Origin: Perilla frutescens
Taxonomy: Eukaryota; Streptophyta; Magnoliopsida; Lamiales; Lamiaceae
Assembly (NCBI GenBank): GCA_026008535.1
Contig: BRKX01000002.1
Coordinates: 59,021,170 to 59,085,169 of the forward strand
DNA: 64,000 nucleotides
Reading direction: 5' to 3'
Shown in pieces: positions 33,286 through 44,699 of the stretch; position 1 is the first letter of the stretch, and each line of letters begins with the position of its first letter. The translations under genes and the position numbers were made by a program. The notes under the pieces were generated by a model. It was not told the DNA's origin. It ran no database searches and saw only the letters and a program-made list of their open reading frames with translations.

Positions 33286-34466
33286 TTACTGAAATTGTGA
33301 TGTAGGGAGTTGGTATGATTGCTGCAATGTCCCATCCCCATCCCCATCCCCATCCCCATCCCCTGCAGAATTTTGATGGAATATTGGGTGGGGGTATTGC
33401 TGGTTGAGCAATGAAATATATGAAATATTTGTATGATGACTTGAGCTGCTGCTAGGGTTCATATTTAAATTATGATTGCACTCCACTCCCCATTCCTTCC
33501 CCGGAAACCCATCCCCCATTGGAGATATAGTAGCCATTGATGAATTCCCAGGAAATAAATTCGTGTAATCATAGGGTTTCTCAATAATCCTACTCTGGAC
33601 CCTCCAAAACGGCCCGTCTTCCGACGAACTCGACGACGGGCTGTTTTTCTTGAAAATCCGGCATAACACCCAATCATCCAGCTACATACGTACATATATA
33701 TTGCATTAATGTATATTGATTATATTTATAGATGTTACACCTAACCTAATCAATAAATTAATGCACACGAATCATGAATATTCATCCAATATAATTAATT
33801 AGTTTAGAAAACGTACTCGCAGAGAAGATTTCTTTGGGAGATTTATTCCCAGGGGTTTATTGGGGCTAGAATTCTCGCCAACCAGTCTGTATTCATGCAT
33901 GATCCAATTACTTTTCACGCCCTTCGGCGGCTTCCCGCCGTAAAAAACAAGGGCTTTCTTTACGCCGACTTTTTGAGTGCCGTTAGCCGTCAGAATCGGC
34001 TTATCCGTGCCTGTGGCTTTCCAGTATCCCGATGTCGCCGCCCGATTCGGCCGCTCGCCGTTAGGGTATTTTCTCTCTCTAGGGCTGAAGAAGTACCATT
34101 CCTGCTCACCAAAACATGCCTTACCTAAAAGGTAAAATCTCATCATATCATGAAACAAAATACGTTTCACCTTTTAGGAGTTTTTTTTTTTTTAATTTGA
34201 TTTACATAAACCCTATATTGGAAAGATAATTGGTGTGGTGTAAATTGAATATGAAATCGAAAGTGGTAATAATTATTACTTGGGAGTTCCCACGGATCAT
34301 ATTTGTAGAGATCAACCTCGGCGATGATCTCCACCGGCAGTGGGGCGGCGGCGGCCTTCTTCTTGAGATAGTGAACCACCAGCTCCTCATCGGTCGGATG
34401 GAACCGGAATCCCGGCGGCAGCCGTGGCTGGTGGTTTCCACCGCTCGAACTGGTGGTGCCCTCCAT
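33286..34466 (-). CDS. NAC-domain transcription factor (NAM/NARS-like), three exons, 296 residues
   Basis: Exons on the minus strand: 34,466-34,280, 34,124-33,817 and 33,681-33,286. They have GT...AG introns at the two positions typical of NAC genes (after DPWELP and before LDDWVLCRI). The protein is 296 residues. NAC subdomains in order: LPPGFRFHPTDEELVVHYL (A), IIAEVDLYKYDPWELP (B), EWYFFSPRERKYPNG and NRAATSGYWKATGTDKPI (C), KVGVKKALVFYGGKPPKG and NWIMHEYRL (D), DDWVLCRIFKK (E). The DNA-binding WKATG(T)D and the basic segments are intact. The C-terminal activation region is Ser/Asn/Gln-rich and holds a (Gly-Asp)5 run encoded by a hexanucleotide repeat. The closest group from memory is the NAM/NARS1/NARS2 (ANAC018/ANAC056) clade, linked to embryo/seed coat and senescence programmes. 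A nuclear transcription regulator is a safe call; the exact orthologue is not. Confidence 0.95.
33331..33363. repeat. (CCCCAT)5 coding microsatellite in the NAC gene
   Basis: Five hexamers, read on the minus strand as GGGGAT/GATGGG, encode alternating Gly-Asp in the activation region. Length changes here would stay in frame. Confidence 0.9.
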
Positions 34467-35480
34467 CGATCAGACTTTCCCGGAAAAAAAAAATCTTAAA
34501 GAAAATCAGTTTCGAGTATTATAATTTATGTGTGAGAAAAAGAATCTGACAACAAGATTGGGTGGAGCTCAGGTGCAGATACTTACAGAACCTCTACCAC
34601 TGAGAAGTCGACACGTGGGGATATCTTTGGTGGGACCACAACTGCCTTTTTTGATAAAAACGCGTTTTCAGTGTAACAGACAAGCGCCCCCCCTCCATAT
34701 CTTCTTTAGTTCGGTTCGGCGATTGACGGTTTGGGACCCCTAAAAATTCTAACAAGCAAATTCTGTGGACATCTGTTTCCTCTTTTGTCCGTTACAGAGA
34801 GAGAAAGAGAGGAGAGAGAGTGGTGCGGTGGCGGAGGCGGAGGCCTTGGTTGCGCCGCAATACTGCGGCGGTAGGAATGTTGTTGGCGGTTTGATGTCTA
34901 CATCAATGACGATAATATACGTCATTAACCAATAATAATCAAATGGTTTTGCCCACTCATTATTCCTCAAATTTTATTGTTTATACAATTTCAAGCATAT
35001 AATGATACGATGTAATGTTTGCTTCGCAAGCCAAAAAAAAAAAAAGAATGAATAAATAAATAATAAGTATGTATACTGAATAGTGAATACCAATTCAACT
35101 ATTCAAGGGTAGACATACAAATCATATCTTCAACTTTGGTTGAATTTACATATTGTTTTTTCTATTTTATTTGGTAAACTTTTTGTTCTGATTTGATTTT
35201 ATAATGTATTTCGTAAAGCTTTTGAATTCTTTTTCCCTCGAATTATCAATGAAATCACGGAAATAATTTTTGGGATTTGTTTTTGAGCTACCCGAGACAA
35301 GATTATGATTATTTAAATTCATGCAATCTTTCCACCAATTAGCCATGAATCGAGTTTATGGGAACTTACCTGTTTGTTTTTTTGAGAGAGAGAAATTGGT
35401 TGTCACCGAATAGTCTTTATGTTTCTAATTCATTGTCTTTTTAAAACTTTTATCTTTTACTATTTCATATTTTCTCCCTG
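34467..35480. other. NAC upstream region
   Basis: Upstream of the NAC ATG lie an AT-rich TATAATA-like sequence (about 34,519), a G-box CACGTG at 34,612-34,617, and a (GA)n tract at 34,794-34,821. A GC-rich patch at 34,820-34,890 is also present. No other gene is supported. Confidence 0.45.
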
Positions 35481-35489
35481 AATTTTTTA

Positions 35490-37160
35490 TGTTGAGCAAG
35501 ATTAGAGATAAACCGCTGATGCGTGGTCGCTTCGCGTTCAAAAATAATTTATAACTCATGTGCCCACAGTGAGCGTAGTCAGCTAATGAGTACGGATCGA
35601 TCCCGTCGTTGTGTGATTTCACCTTCAAGTAACCAATCATAAAAGAGGTTTAGTTTGTTTTCAAAAATAATTTATAACTCTTATGCCCACAGCGAGCGTA
35701 GCCAGCTAATGAGTACGGGTCGATCCCACAGAGAGCTGTTGTGATTCCACCTTCAAATAACCAATCATAAAAGGGGGTTTGGTTTGTTATCATTATTGGA
35801 AATTAAATCTGCAAAAGAAAGTAAATAAAATATCAAATAACAAAGGTTCTGGCGTTTGAACTTGAATTTGGTTTAAATATTTATCAACTCGATCATGGCA
35901 CACCAATTTTCATACATGATAAATCATCTAGTTATGGAGACCGCATTTCTCTCTGCGTATCCTCATTCATCCTTTCATTATAGACTTAAAAACAATTCCT
36001 CGTCAATTAAATCCCTAATCAGTCACCCAGCCCCCCCGGTTCCCCAAAGAGATGTAAGTGAACAAACAGCAGTGTGCCCTAGACGAACCCAGATCTGTTG
36101 TGTTTATCAATTCCTCGTGTGCCCACAATAACCCATTGATTCTCTTATTACTATATGAACCAACACACAGTCACGATTCGCCAATTCAATTAATAGTGGT
36201 GTGCCCTCTTTACTTAACGAGTGATCAGCCACATTGGTCATTTCAGACACACACTCACGTGGAACAAGGCACAAGAATCAACAGAAACCTATCATGCATT
36301 ACTATGCCCATTTGGCCTCACGAGTCTAGAGTTATATTCAAACCATTTTCATTGTTCAAATACCAGAATAAGGTTCTAGCCAAGCGTGCTAGACATAATT
36401 AAAATAGCAGAAATGAAAGACATAATTGTAAAGAAAACTTATTGAATTTAATATGCAAAAATACTCAACATAACCGTTGAGTTTAATAACATAACCCTAA
36501 ATCCACCTGCAAAGCAGCGTACGAAAATGAAAATACATGAAAGTAAAATTGTAGCAATGTTTCTGACTGCCAAAGTTTGTGTTTCCAGAAATTAAAATAG
36601 CTTAAATAGTTACATTTCCGAATTAGAGATTCCCCAACAAGTTGGGGTCTTTACTGGATTTCCGGAACTGGCGTGCCCTCTCTGATATGACTGGATAAGC
36701 ATAAGTTGACCAAATTCCTATTTTTTGGGGATTGGGCTTATCTCTGCTTTGCAGCGCCTCTAGGAGTCCAGTTCATCACCAACTCTTCTTCAGATAATGC
36801 AACTATCTTTCTCGTCTCTCTCCTTCAACTGAATCCGGGTTTTTCGCAATCGCCTTAGCTCAATCTGTTGTCGAGTCTGCACGAGCAAAGTGGGCACGAT
36901 ATCTTGCAGTCAGCCTCATCCATCTCTGATATGCCCATTCCGCCACCCGAATATAAGATGAGTGCTGAAAGAAGTCCCATGTACCTCTAACTAAATATTT
37001 AGCTAGGATTTTACTTGAATAACTGGGCATAAAATGCCCCTTTCGCTAGACTCGACCTTCGCAATGCCCTATGACCTCATCCTGGTTCTTTTTTACTCAA
37101 AACACACTAAAAGGGGCATTTATAACGAACAAAATGCCCATAAAAACACGAAATAATTGG
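35490..37160. mobile_element. Probable fragment of a non-coding LTR retroelement (LARD-like)
   Basis: Wording such as GAGTACGGGTCGATCCCACAG (35,710-35,740) and a late segment rich in GGGGCATTTATAACG / AAAATGCCC (37,110-37,145) resembles the ends of non-coding Ty3/gypsy-type LTRs seen in many eudicots (from memory). There is no coding capacity, primer site or second LTR, so the call is tentative. Confidence 0.35.
35537..35775. repeat. About 123-bp direct tandem duplication
   Basis: Two units, starting TTCAAAAATAATTTATAACTC at 35,537 and 35,660, each end in ACCTTCAA.TAACCAATCATAAAAG. The second has a short insertion (CACAGAGAGCTG). Confidence 0.85.
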
Positions 37161-37315
37161 ACTTATTAACCACACTTGAAAAACAGGTGTGAGGGTAAAC
37201 CAAACCACAAAGAAAATCAGTTGTTAAATCAAACCACACAAAAGAGATGTTTGGATTGGAGTTAAACCACACTTAGAAAATCATGTGTGAGGGTAAACCA
37301 AACCACACAGAAGAG

Positions 37316-37390
37316 GTAAGCCACTAGTGGTATTGATAGTGAGATTCGAACTCGAGATATTTATCCTCATGCTTACACCCTTCGCGGGAG
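37316..37390 (-). mobile_element. Possible SINE fragment (different family)
   Basis: On the minus strand GAGTTCGAATCTCAC resembles a pol III B box, and GGTGTAAGCATGAGG could be a degenerate A box. No target duplication was found. Confidence 0.25.
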
Positions 37391-38592
37391 AGTGACAGAA
37401 AATCTTAGTTCATTAGGAAATTATATATTTTAATATGATTTGACATGAGATGGGAGGGGAGTATATATATTTGTCAAAGATATTATATCTTAATTATGTG
37501 AAAATTTCTAAAAGAATAATTAATTTGAAATGGAGAAAGTATGATAATATTAAATTGAAATATATCCAAAACGTGATTTCTACATCCGAGCTGGGGATGT
37601 TGTCCGTATTGCCAAGTCAAAACTTGTGTATGCCTTTTCGTTTACAAACAAAAGGAAACTAACTTGATTTCTTAAAAAATTTGAAATGAGTCTTGTATAA
37701 GATTGTCTTACATGTAAAAATAAAAATCAGGTGAGTTACATTAAGTTAAGATCCAAATGCATACACCAATAAAATTATAATTAATGCACCGTTTGATTTT
37801 GAATTTTGATTCATTTTAGAGATTTTGACACTTAAAACCATCCGTAACAAATTAATTTGGTCAAAATAAAAAATTGTTGCAGTAATATATTTTTAAAAAG
37901 CATATATATATATATATATATGTAGATAGAAAAACGAATGGGTGAATGCTGAAGTAGTTTGGGATGCATTAGCCAAAGAGATTGAGGCAGTGTAGCTTTG
38001 GCATATGGGTTGGTCTGTCCTGATTTAGAATTGTGGTGAAGGAATCTATGCCGGAAAAAGGATGAAGTCCAACATTTTCCTTATTTTTCTCTCCAACAAA
38101 TTGCTCTTTTATGTCAAAACCTCATAACCAAATTTCATCACATTTCAAAATTACTCTAATAAATGCTCCAATGCCACATCACACGCAATTCGCAAACGCT
38201 TTGGAATTTATCATCACTTGCTTAGTATACAATATTAATTATTAAGTAAAATTGACAATGAATATATTACAAAACAATGAAACCGACCGACGAATGTTGC
38301 ATGAATATAGCTGTAGATTCATGACCTTACGAAGGCAAAGAATTAATTAGCACCAAATATTAGGCTAAAAATTTATTAGACGGAGTCATATTAGGTTAAA
38401 CTAGTTACTAGTTAGTAGTTACTAGTGTGAATGACAGGAAAGCAATGGGGATGTTAAATGTTTTCTTGAGGCCACATGCAAGAGAATTATGTTTGTATTA
38501 AATTCTAAGGCTGTTTGGGGTCCAATCTATGAATGCAAGCCAGTGTTTTAAAGTTCGACTCCATTATATATTTTTAGAAAATATGCATTACG
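37391..38592. other. AT-rich spacer
   Basis: No gene is supported. It holds a (TA)n tract at about 37,905-37,921 and nothing else distinctive. Confidence 0.5.
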
Positions 38593-38600
38593 GCTATTTA

Positions 38601-39890
38601 CAGGACCGTCCCTGACATTTCGAGAGCCTATGACGAAACCGAAAAATAGGTGCTCTAATTTGTTTTACGGGTATTTTGAAATTTCATCCAATACTATCTA
38701 AATCATCCAAAATCTTGAAAAAATGAATCAAAACCTACATACAAAGCAACATTTTAATTCATAGTAGCATTTTCGTTTAAACCACAAGTCTCGTCCTCAA
38801 TTATATCAAAACATTTCGATCGAAAAACTAATTTTATAAAACTTATCATCAAAAACTCCTCTTTAAGATTTAATCACTCCACGTCTTTTGTTTTTATTTC
38901 CTTTTTTCCCTTTAACATGGATAATTTCTAGAGTTGTGTTTCAATATTTGCATTAAAGATTCAAGTTTACAATTAAAACAAGTGAACAAACACAAGCAAC
39001 AAAATTAAAATATAAAAATTTGAGCAATAAAATTCTGATTGCCTATTTGCTTAAATTCTAAATTTCCAATCAGTAGCTGACAGTGCTAAACTCTCCAATC
39101 TGCAGGAGCTAATCCAATCTGCTGCTGTCATTATAAACAAATTTCAATAGCAATTAAAAATTTGATTTTTATTGCAATTAAAAGTATAGGGCGCAGACTT
39201 GGGTGAGATCGTCTCATACATGAGACGGGTCAATACTCACATGTGGGGATCATTATTTATGGGTGAAGTATCATTAACTCACATGTGAGTATCATTATTT
39301 ATACCCGCATGTGAGTATCATTATTTATAGGTGAAGTATCATTAACTCACATGTATCATTATTTATGAGTGAAGTATCATTAACTTACATTTATTAATCC
39401 GTCTCATGTATGAGACCGCCTCATACAAGTTTTTATCAAAGTATAGAAGTTTGATTGAATTAGTGAAGTATATAGCAAATAAATAAACCCAAATAATTTG
39501 ATTGTTAATTAAAATTAACGATTAAACTAAACTTGCAACCAATTGATTGATCTCAAATGCTAGATTTTACAGGAAAGACGACTCGCAGTCGCACTTCAAC
39601 ACGGAAACAGTAACAACATCAAAACCTAACCTAATTTTCTTCGACTTTTCTGCGCACTGAGAGAGGAGATAGTGTACTCGTGTTACTTGGTGTAAGCACT
39701 GTGAGGGGACGAGTACCGCGTGTCGATGCAATGGAGAGTGAGGGAGAGGAGTCGTCGTTGCCGCAGCTCTGCTTGGGAAATCTTTTTCTTTTTTTTTTGG
39801 ATTAGGGTATATTGCGACTTTTTTGGGACCCCTAAAATTTGGAGGCCCATGAGCGACGGCCCACCCATATACTCCTTCAGACCGGCCCTG
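38601..39890. mobile_element. Non-autonomous hAT transposon, 1,290 bp, with 8-bp target duplication
   Basis: The ends CAGGACCGTCCCTGA and (inverted) CAGGGCCGGTCTGAA are flanked by GCTATTTA at 38,593-38,600 and 39,891-39,898. CAG-type termini plus an 8-bp duplication are diagnostic of the hAT superfamily. No transposase is visible. A MITE is nested at 39,190-39,437. Confidence 0.85.
39190..39437. mobile_element. Mutator-type MITE, 248 bp, with 9-bp target duplication, nested in the hAT element
   Basis: The inverted ends share ACTTG...GAG..CGTCTCATACATGAGACGG. AAAGTATAG flanks both sides (39,181-39,189 and 39,438-39,446). The interior repeats CTCACATGTGAGTATCATTATTTAT-like units. Confidence 0.85.
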
Positions 39891-40079
39891 GCTATTTATA
39901 TAATTATACAGATGCGATTTGAGTAGCTAGACTAACATGTGGCTCCATTATCAATTCTTGCATGGATATTATATTACAGGGCCAAGTTTTCTTGATGATA
40001 AGATCCTCCTTCCTCGGGACTATACTTCACTGTCACACAACATATGGTTATAAGACGTTGAAAATGGTTATAGAAAATG

Positions 40080-40080
<1 letters not shown>

Positions 40081-40121
<41 letters not shown>

Positions 40122-40151
40122 CTGTGTGTGTGTGTGAAATGGCTTAATTTT

Positions 40152-40194
<43 letters not shown>

Positions 40195-40204
40195 GAAGAA
40201 GAAG
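40081..40204. repeat. Compound microsatellite (TA)n(TG)n ... (AAT)n(AAG)n
   Basis: (TA)13 runs into (TG)n at 40,081-40,136. After a short spacer comes (AAT)12-13, then (AAG)4. Confidence 0.95.
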
Positions 40205-40427
40205 TTTCAGACATTGGGTTGACCAGTGAGATAGAGATTGGGCCGGCCATAGATATTGTACCCAGACATCATCTTCTTCTCTATCAGTCCAGTTATCTGA
40301 ACCATATGGGCCATGGGCCAAGATTTAAAGATGAGCTAAAATCTCACGACTCATACATATATTTGAGATCAATAAGACAAAAAAAAAAAAGCTTCTCATA
40401 TATTTAATTTATTAGATTTAATGGATA

Positions 40428-40519
40428 TATTTTTTTCCTACATATCCGACCTGTGGTATTAAGGAAATTCGAACTGGTGACCTTTGGTCTCCAAACAACC
40501 TCACTCCACCACTAGACAA
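40428..40519 (-). mobile_element. tRNA-derived SINE copy 1 (5'-shortened)
   Basis: The minus strand reads GTCTAGTGGTGGAGTGAGG (A-box region), then AGGTCACCAGTTCGAATTTCC (B-box region), then AATACCACAGGTCGG and an A-rich tail. ATTTAATGGATA flanks both sides (40,416-40,427 and 40,520-40,531). Confidence 0.8.
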
Positions 40520-40742
40520 ATTTAATGGATAATTAATAAATGAATTTATGTTGAAAATTAATACAAGAATAATTAAAAACATGAAAAAAAATTTGAAATA
40601 CATGCTTTTTTAGGGTTTAAATTTCATATATTACTCCCATATATTTCTCCCAAAAAAAAAAAACACCTTGTGCTTAATAAATAATCTAAAAATTCATTAT
40701 GTTATGTATAATCCATCAAAAGATCTCTTTTGGAGAGAGTGA

Positions 40743-40747
40743 ATTAC
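40743..40747 (+). other. Left target-site duplication of the composite LTR element
   Basis: ATTAC, repeated at 50,684-50,688. The pair brackets 40,748-50,683. Confidence 0.8.
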
Positions 40748-41602
40748 TGTAATACCCCGAAATATTTTAGAAGATTTTATTCAACTTATATTACCCTCTG
40801 GTAAGTTAGAAAATAAGTTGGGTCCTTAAATGACTCAAATAAAGGAAAATCGCAGTCAGGGAAATCTGTTAAATCTAATTTGGTCAAAAATTACCTTAAA
40901 AATATGTTATGATATTTTTCTCGGGTTGATAGAAAATATTTCAAGAATCGTGCCAACTTTCTTCTCGAAAGTTGCTCGAAATAATATTTCCTATGCTGCC
41001 GTCGAATTTCGTAATTTTTGGATGAGTTTTGAATAATATCGATTATTTAATATAAGCAGTTATTTTTATGCTGGAGTCATGTGTTATCGAAAAATTATAA
41101 AACTCTCAAACTATAGTCTTGGCATATATAGGATGGTCCTTGAATATTTTCATGATTTTTGAACGGTTAGAAAGTGCCGTGGCACAAATCTGATAAAAAT
41201 CGATTAAAATGGCAAGTTTTGAAAAGAGACCCCTGTCAAATCGGTTGGTCCCAATAAATCAAGAATAATATTTTGGAATTTATTTCCTTCTTTGTCGGAA
41301 TTATTCGAGGTCTCTAGAGTCGCGCAATCTATTTCTATAAAGAATAAAATTAAATAATAGCTCGGATTACAGTAGATTAATTTCCGAAAATATAGTAGTC
41401 GTTCTGAGCTGAAGATCGATCCTTGTAGGATTTGCGTGACTTATGAGGAAGGTGAAGGATTGAATTTCGAGATGGTTAGAGCATCTTAGCCTAGGGGAAC
41501 CAGGGAAGGACTCCGGACCGTTGCTCTGTCTCCAGTACCATGTTCGAGTGTTGGATCCTTGTTAGGACTTCTGTATGTATAAGGTGGGTTATACTATACT
41601 AA
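40748..41602 (+). repeat. Extra partial LTR (855 bp) at the 5' side of the composite element
   Basis: The first 210 bp (40,748-40,957) are identical to the start of the full LTR (41,603-41,812). The sequence then switches abruptly to a diverged version of the family. The last 20 bp, AGGTGGGTTATACTATACTA (41,582-41,601), match 43,507-43,526 inside the full LTR. Confidence 0.85.
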
Positions 41603-44600
41603 TGTAATACCCCGAAATATTTTAGAAGATTTTATTCAACTTATATTACCCTCTGGTAAGTTAGAAAATAAGTTGGGTCCTTAAATGACTCAAATAAAGG
41701 AAAATCGCAGTCAGGGAAATCTGTTAAATCTAATTTGGTCAAAAATTACCTTAAAAATATGTTATGATATTTTTCTCGGGTTGATAGAAAATATTTCAAG
41801 AATCGTGCCAACCTTTGAAATTTCAAATTTCGAGTTCAAATGAACTCTTGGCACAACTTTAAGTTGGAAAATAATAAATTTAATAGAAAAAGGCACATCC
41901 GTCATTATCCAATTTCTTTTTCAAAAGATTATCTTATTCTTAATTATCCTATTCTTTTTCCATCATTATCCTCTTTCTTTTATTCGTTATTATCCTATTT
42001 ATTTTTCCTCTATAAATAAGAGTTTAAGGTTTCATTTTTCATTCATTTTCAAAATCGAAACGCCGAGCAGCTTCCAGAGAATGTACGACTCTAGTTTCCT
42101 ATTTCAATTCTGAAATAGTCATTTTGAAGGTGTCAACGCGTAGATCACGAATACATGATTGAAATGATGACACGAAGGATGATCACGATGGAAAATCATC
42201 GTGACCGCCGTCAATTCCCCGGAGAAGGTACTTTCTCCGATTCTGGTCATTCGGACCGATGAATTTAGAAATTTCAAGTTCTAAATATGCTTATATTTCG
42301 ATTATCTTTAATTCTACCGATTCCGATTTTTGATGTTGTGAGTTTTCGGTATTTTTCCCCGTTTTCATTTTATTTAAATCTCAGATCTACTCTTCCTGGA
42401 TAGTCGTATTAGAAATCTTCTTTTTATAAATAGTCTTTGATCATTTGGATCTTGTAGTTAACCGGAATAGATTTTTGATTTCTCGTCGTTTGAAATCCGG
42501 ATCCGAATATTATATTATAAATCTGCCCAGTTCGAATTTATGTTCTAGCCGTCCGATCTTTGATCTGATTACACCATTAAATTCCTTATTTTCTGCACTA
42601 TCAAAAATTGTACTTTTGAGCGAAAATCCAACGAGTATCGAGCTCGATCGAGACCGATACATTTTCAGCTAAAATTTGTGGCGGAAATTTCCGCCAGCCA
42701 GCTTTTCAGCCGGTGTGGCCGGAATTAGCCTTTGATCCCTTCTGACCGATTGTGGTACCCATCAAGATTGACGTGTGGCCGTAGACGGTGCTCCATTTCG
42801 TGTTGAAATGAATTTAATATGATTTTTCGAAGTTAATGTCTCATTTTTAAAAATTGCATTTTAGTTAGAATTGCTTCAAAATGTTTGTTAGATCTGTCCT
42901 AGCAAAAAGGTTCATTCAGCATTTATTCCCTATGGTGGATTCTCTACTTAGCTATAGATTCCATTTTTGTCCAGGCGGATTTTTGAGTTTATCCAATTAT
43001 TCAAATCGTGTATTTAAATTCTTATCTTTTTCATGTGTCGTCTGAAAATCATGAAATTTTCACACTTGCATTGTTATATGTGAAGTATGTTATCAATTAA
43101 ATTTGGTAATTTTCTGAAAGCCAGAAAGACTCGTAGATTAAATTTGATCAGAATCGAGTAAAATGGCAAGTGATCGACATCCACCTTTTCCAAATGTTTT
43201 TGGACGGATTTACTCGAAAATATTCGCTGAATTTAATTCCCTAAAGTGTTGAGTTGAGAATGAAATCCTAATGTTGCGCATTGTAGTCTGAAGCCGTTTT
43301 ATTAGTTTAGAATATTCGTATTACATTTAGTTTAGCTTAGAAAAAAATCATTTATCTATCCTAAATTGAAGCTTACCTTATGTTATAGTTTCAAGGCCTA
43401 GCATGATACTAATAGGTAGTTTCTCCTTTGTAGGTCCGAACCCGAGACCCATATTTAATTAGGATTTGCAAGACACGTGTAAAGCTTCAGCTACTATTAG
43501 CTAACCAGGTGGGTTATACTATACTATATCTTTGCAAATTCTATCTTTCGAGTTATTAAGCTCTGCTTTTGTCAAAATTGCATATGTGACTATCTGTGTT
43601 AAATATTTACATGCTACTGTATGTTGTCGGAGTCTCATAAACCAGCGCTGTGTCAATGTGAGTAGCTACAGTATGCATGCATTGTTTGTCCTGCCCTACT
43701 CCTTGTCGGTGAGACTAAAATGAAACACTTATTGGTTATACTCTTTGGGTATACTATGGCCATACTCAACGTTATGCGCTGGTGATGTAGTTTGGGTTGC
43801 GGGCAGTGACGGGTTATACTCTTAAGCGCTTCACGATAAAATGTTTTGGTGAACTTAGGTTGCTTCCAACTTTTAAACCTCCTAAGTTTCACTACCTGCA
43901 TGAACATAGATAGATTACTTTAACAAAATGATTTGCATAACTTGAATTGTAAAACTTACCCACTGAGTGCATTAGTACTCAGCCCAAATCTTTTCAAACA
44001 TTTTCAGGTAAGTAGGCTGGAGCGTGGAGGTGACGAGGTTGAGATATGGGCTATTATGATTTACATATTTTTCCGTTGTCCCTTTTTGTTAGTATTCTGT
44101 TAAGAATTGAGCTTTCACTCTTATGGTATTCTTTTGCTAAATGCTAAGAACTCTGATCTTGGTATTTTGTTGATATGATTCTGCTTCTCTGATTCTGAAC
44201 ATTTGTTGACTTCCTAGTTAACATGTATCATATGCTTAGCTACATAATTATTCCAAGGGGAGGAAGTCCGTCTTTCGTTATGTCTATTTGATCATTCATT
44301 TTGGCCTATGGAAGGGCTTCATTTGTTCAGCATATTGGTGTCTGTTTCTTTTGTCGACCTATGAATGGGTCTATTAATTGTTGGTATCTGGTTATTTGTT
44401 TCTGTTTGGCCTATGAAAGGGCTTATTGAATTGTTACAGCTTCCATTCTTCTCTTATAAGCCGTTATAAACGGGGATTCGCTCTAGTTACAGAGGTTATG
44501 CTGTCTAATTTTCCGAAAGGCATAACCTATCTTTGGCACACTCGATTGTTAAATTTTATTCCAAACATTAATCCTTTTGGATTAACACCCCGTCATTAAT

Positions 44601-44684
44601 TTAATTACCCCATTTCTTTCCCGCTTCTTAATTCCAACCCCCGTGGCGTCCATTTCCACGATCTTTCGGGATCGGGGCGCTACA
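41603..44684 (+). repeat. 5' full-length LTR, 3,082 bp
   Basis: TG...CA ends. Same length as the 3' LTR with no indel; one difference noticed (C at 44,536 versus T at 50,535). A 75-residue open frame inside (MDLVVNRNRF...) occurs in both LTRs and is not taken as a gene. Confidence 0.95.
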
Positions 44685-44687
44685 AAG

Positions 44688-44699
44688 TGGTATCAGAGC
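44688..44699 (+). other. Primer-binding site of the LARD
   Basis: TGGTATCAGAGC, an exact complement of the initiator methionine tRNA 3' end, three bases after the LTR. Confidence 0.9.

Noticed and set aside
33465..33695. 76-residue frame in the NAC third exon
   Set aside because: It is out of frame with the conserved NAC subdomain E (LDDWVLCRIFKK), which fixes the true frame.
40068..40250. Poly-Tyr/His-Thr frame
   Set aside because: It is a translation of the compound microsatellite.
42445..42672. 75-residue frame present in both copies of the long LTR
   Set aside because: Its identity follows from the LTR duplication; it has no recognisable domain and is absent elsewhere.
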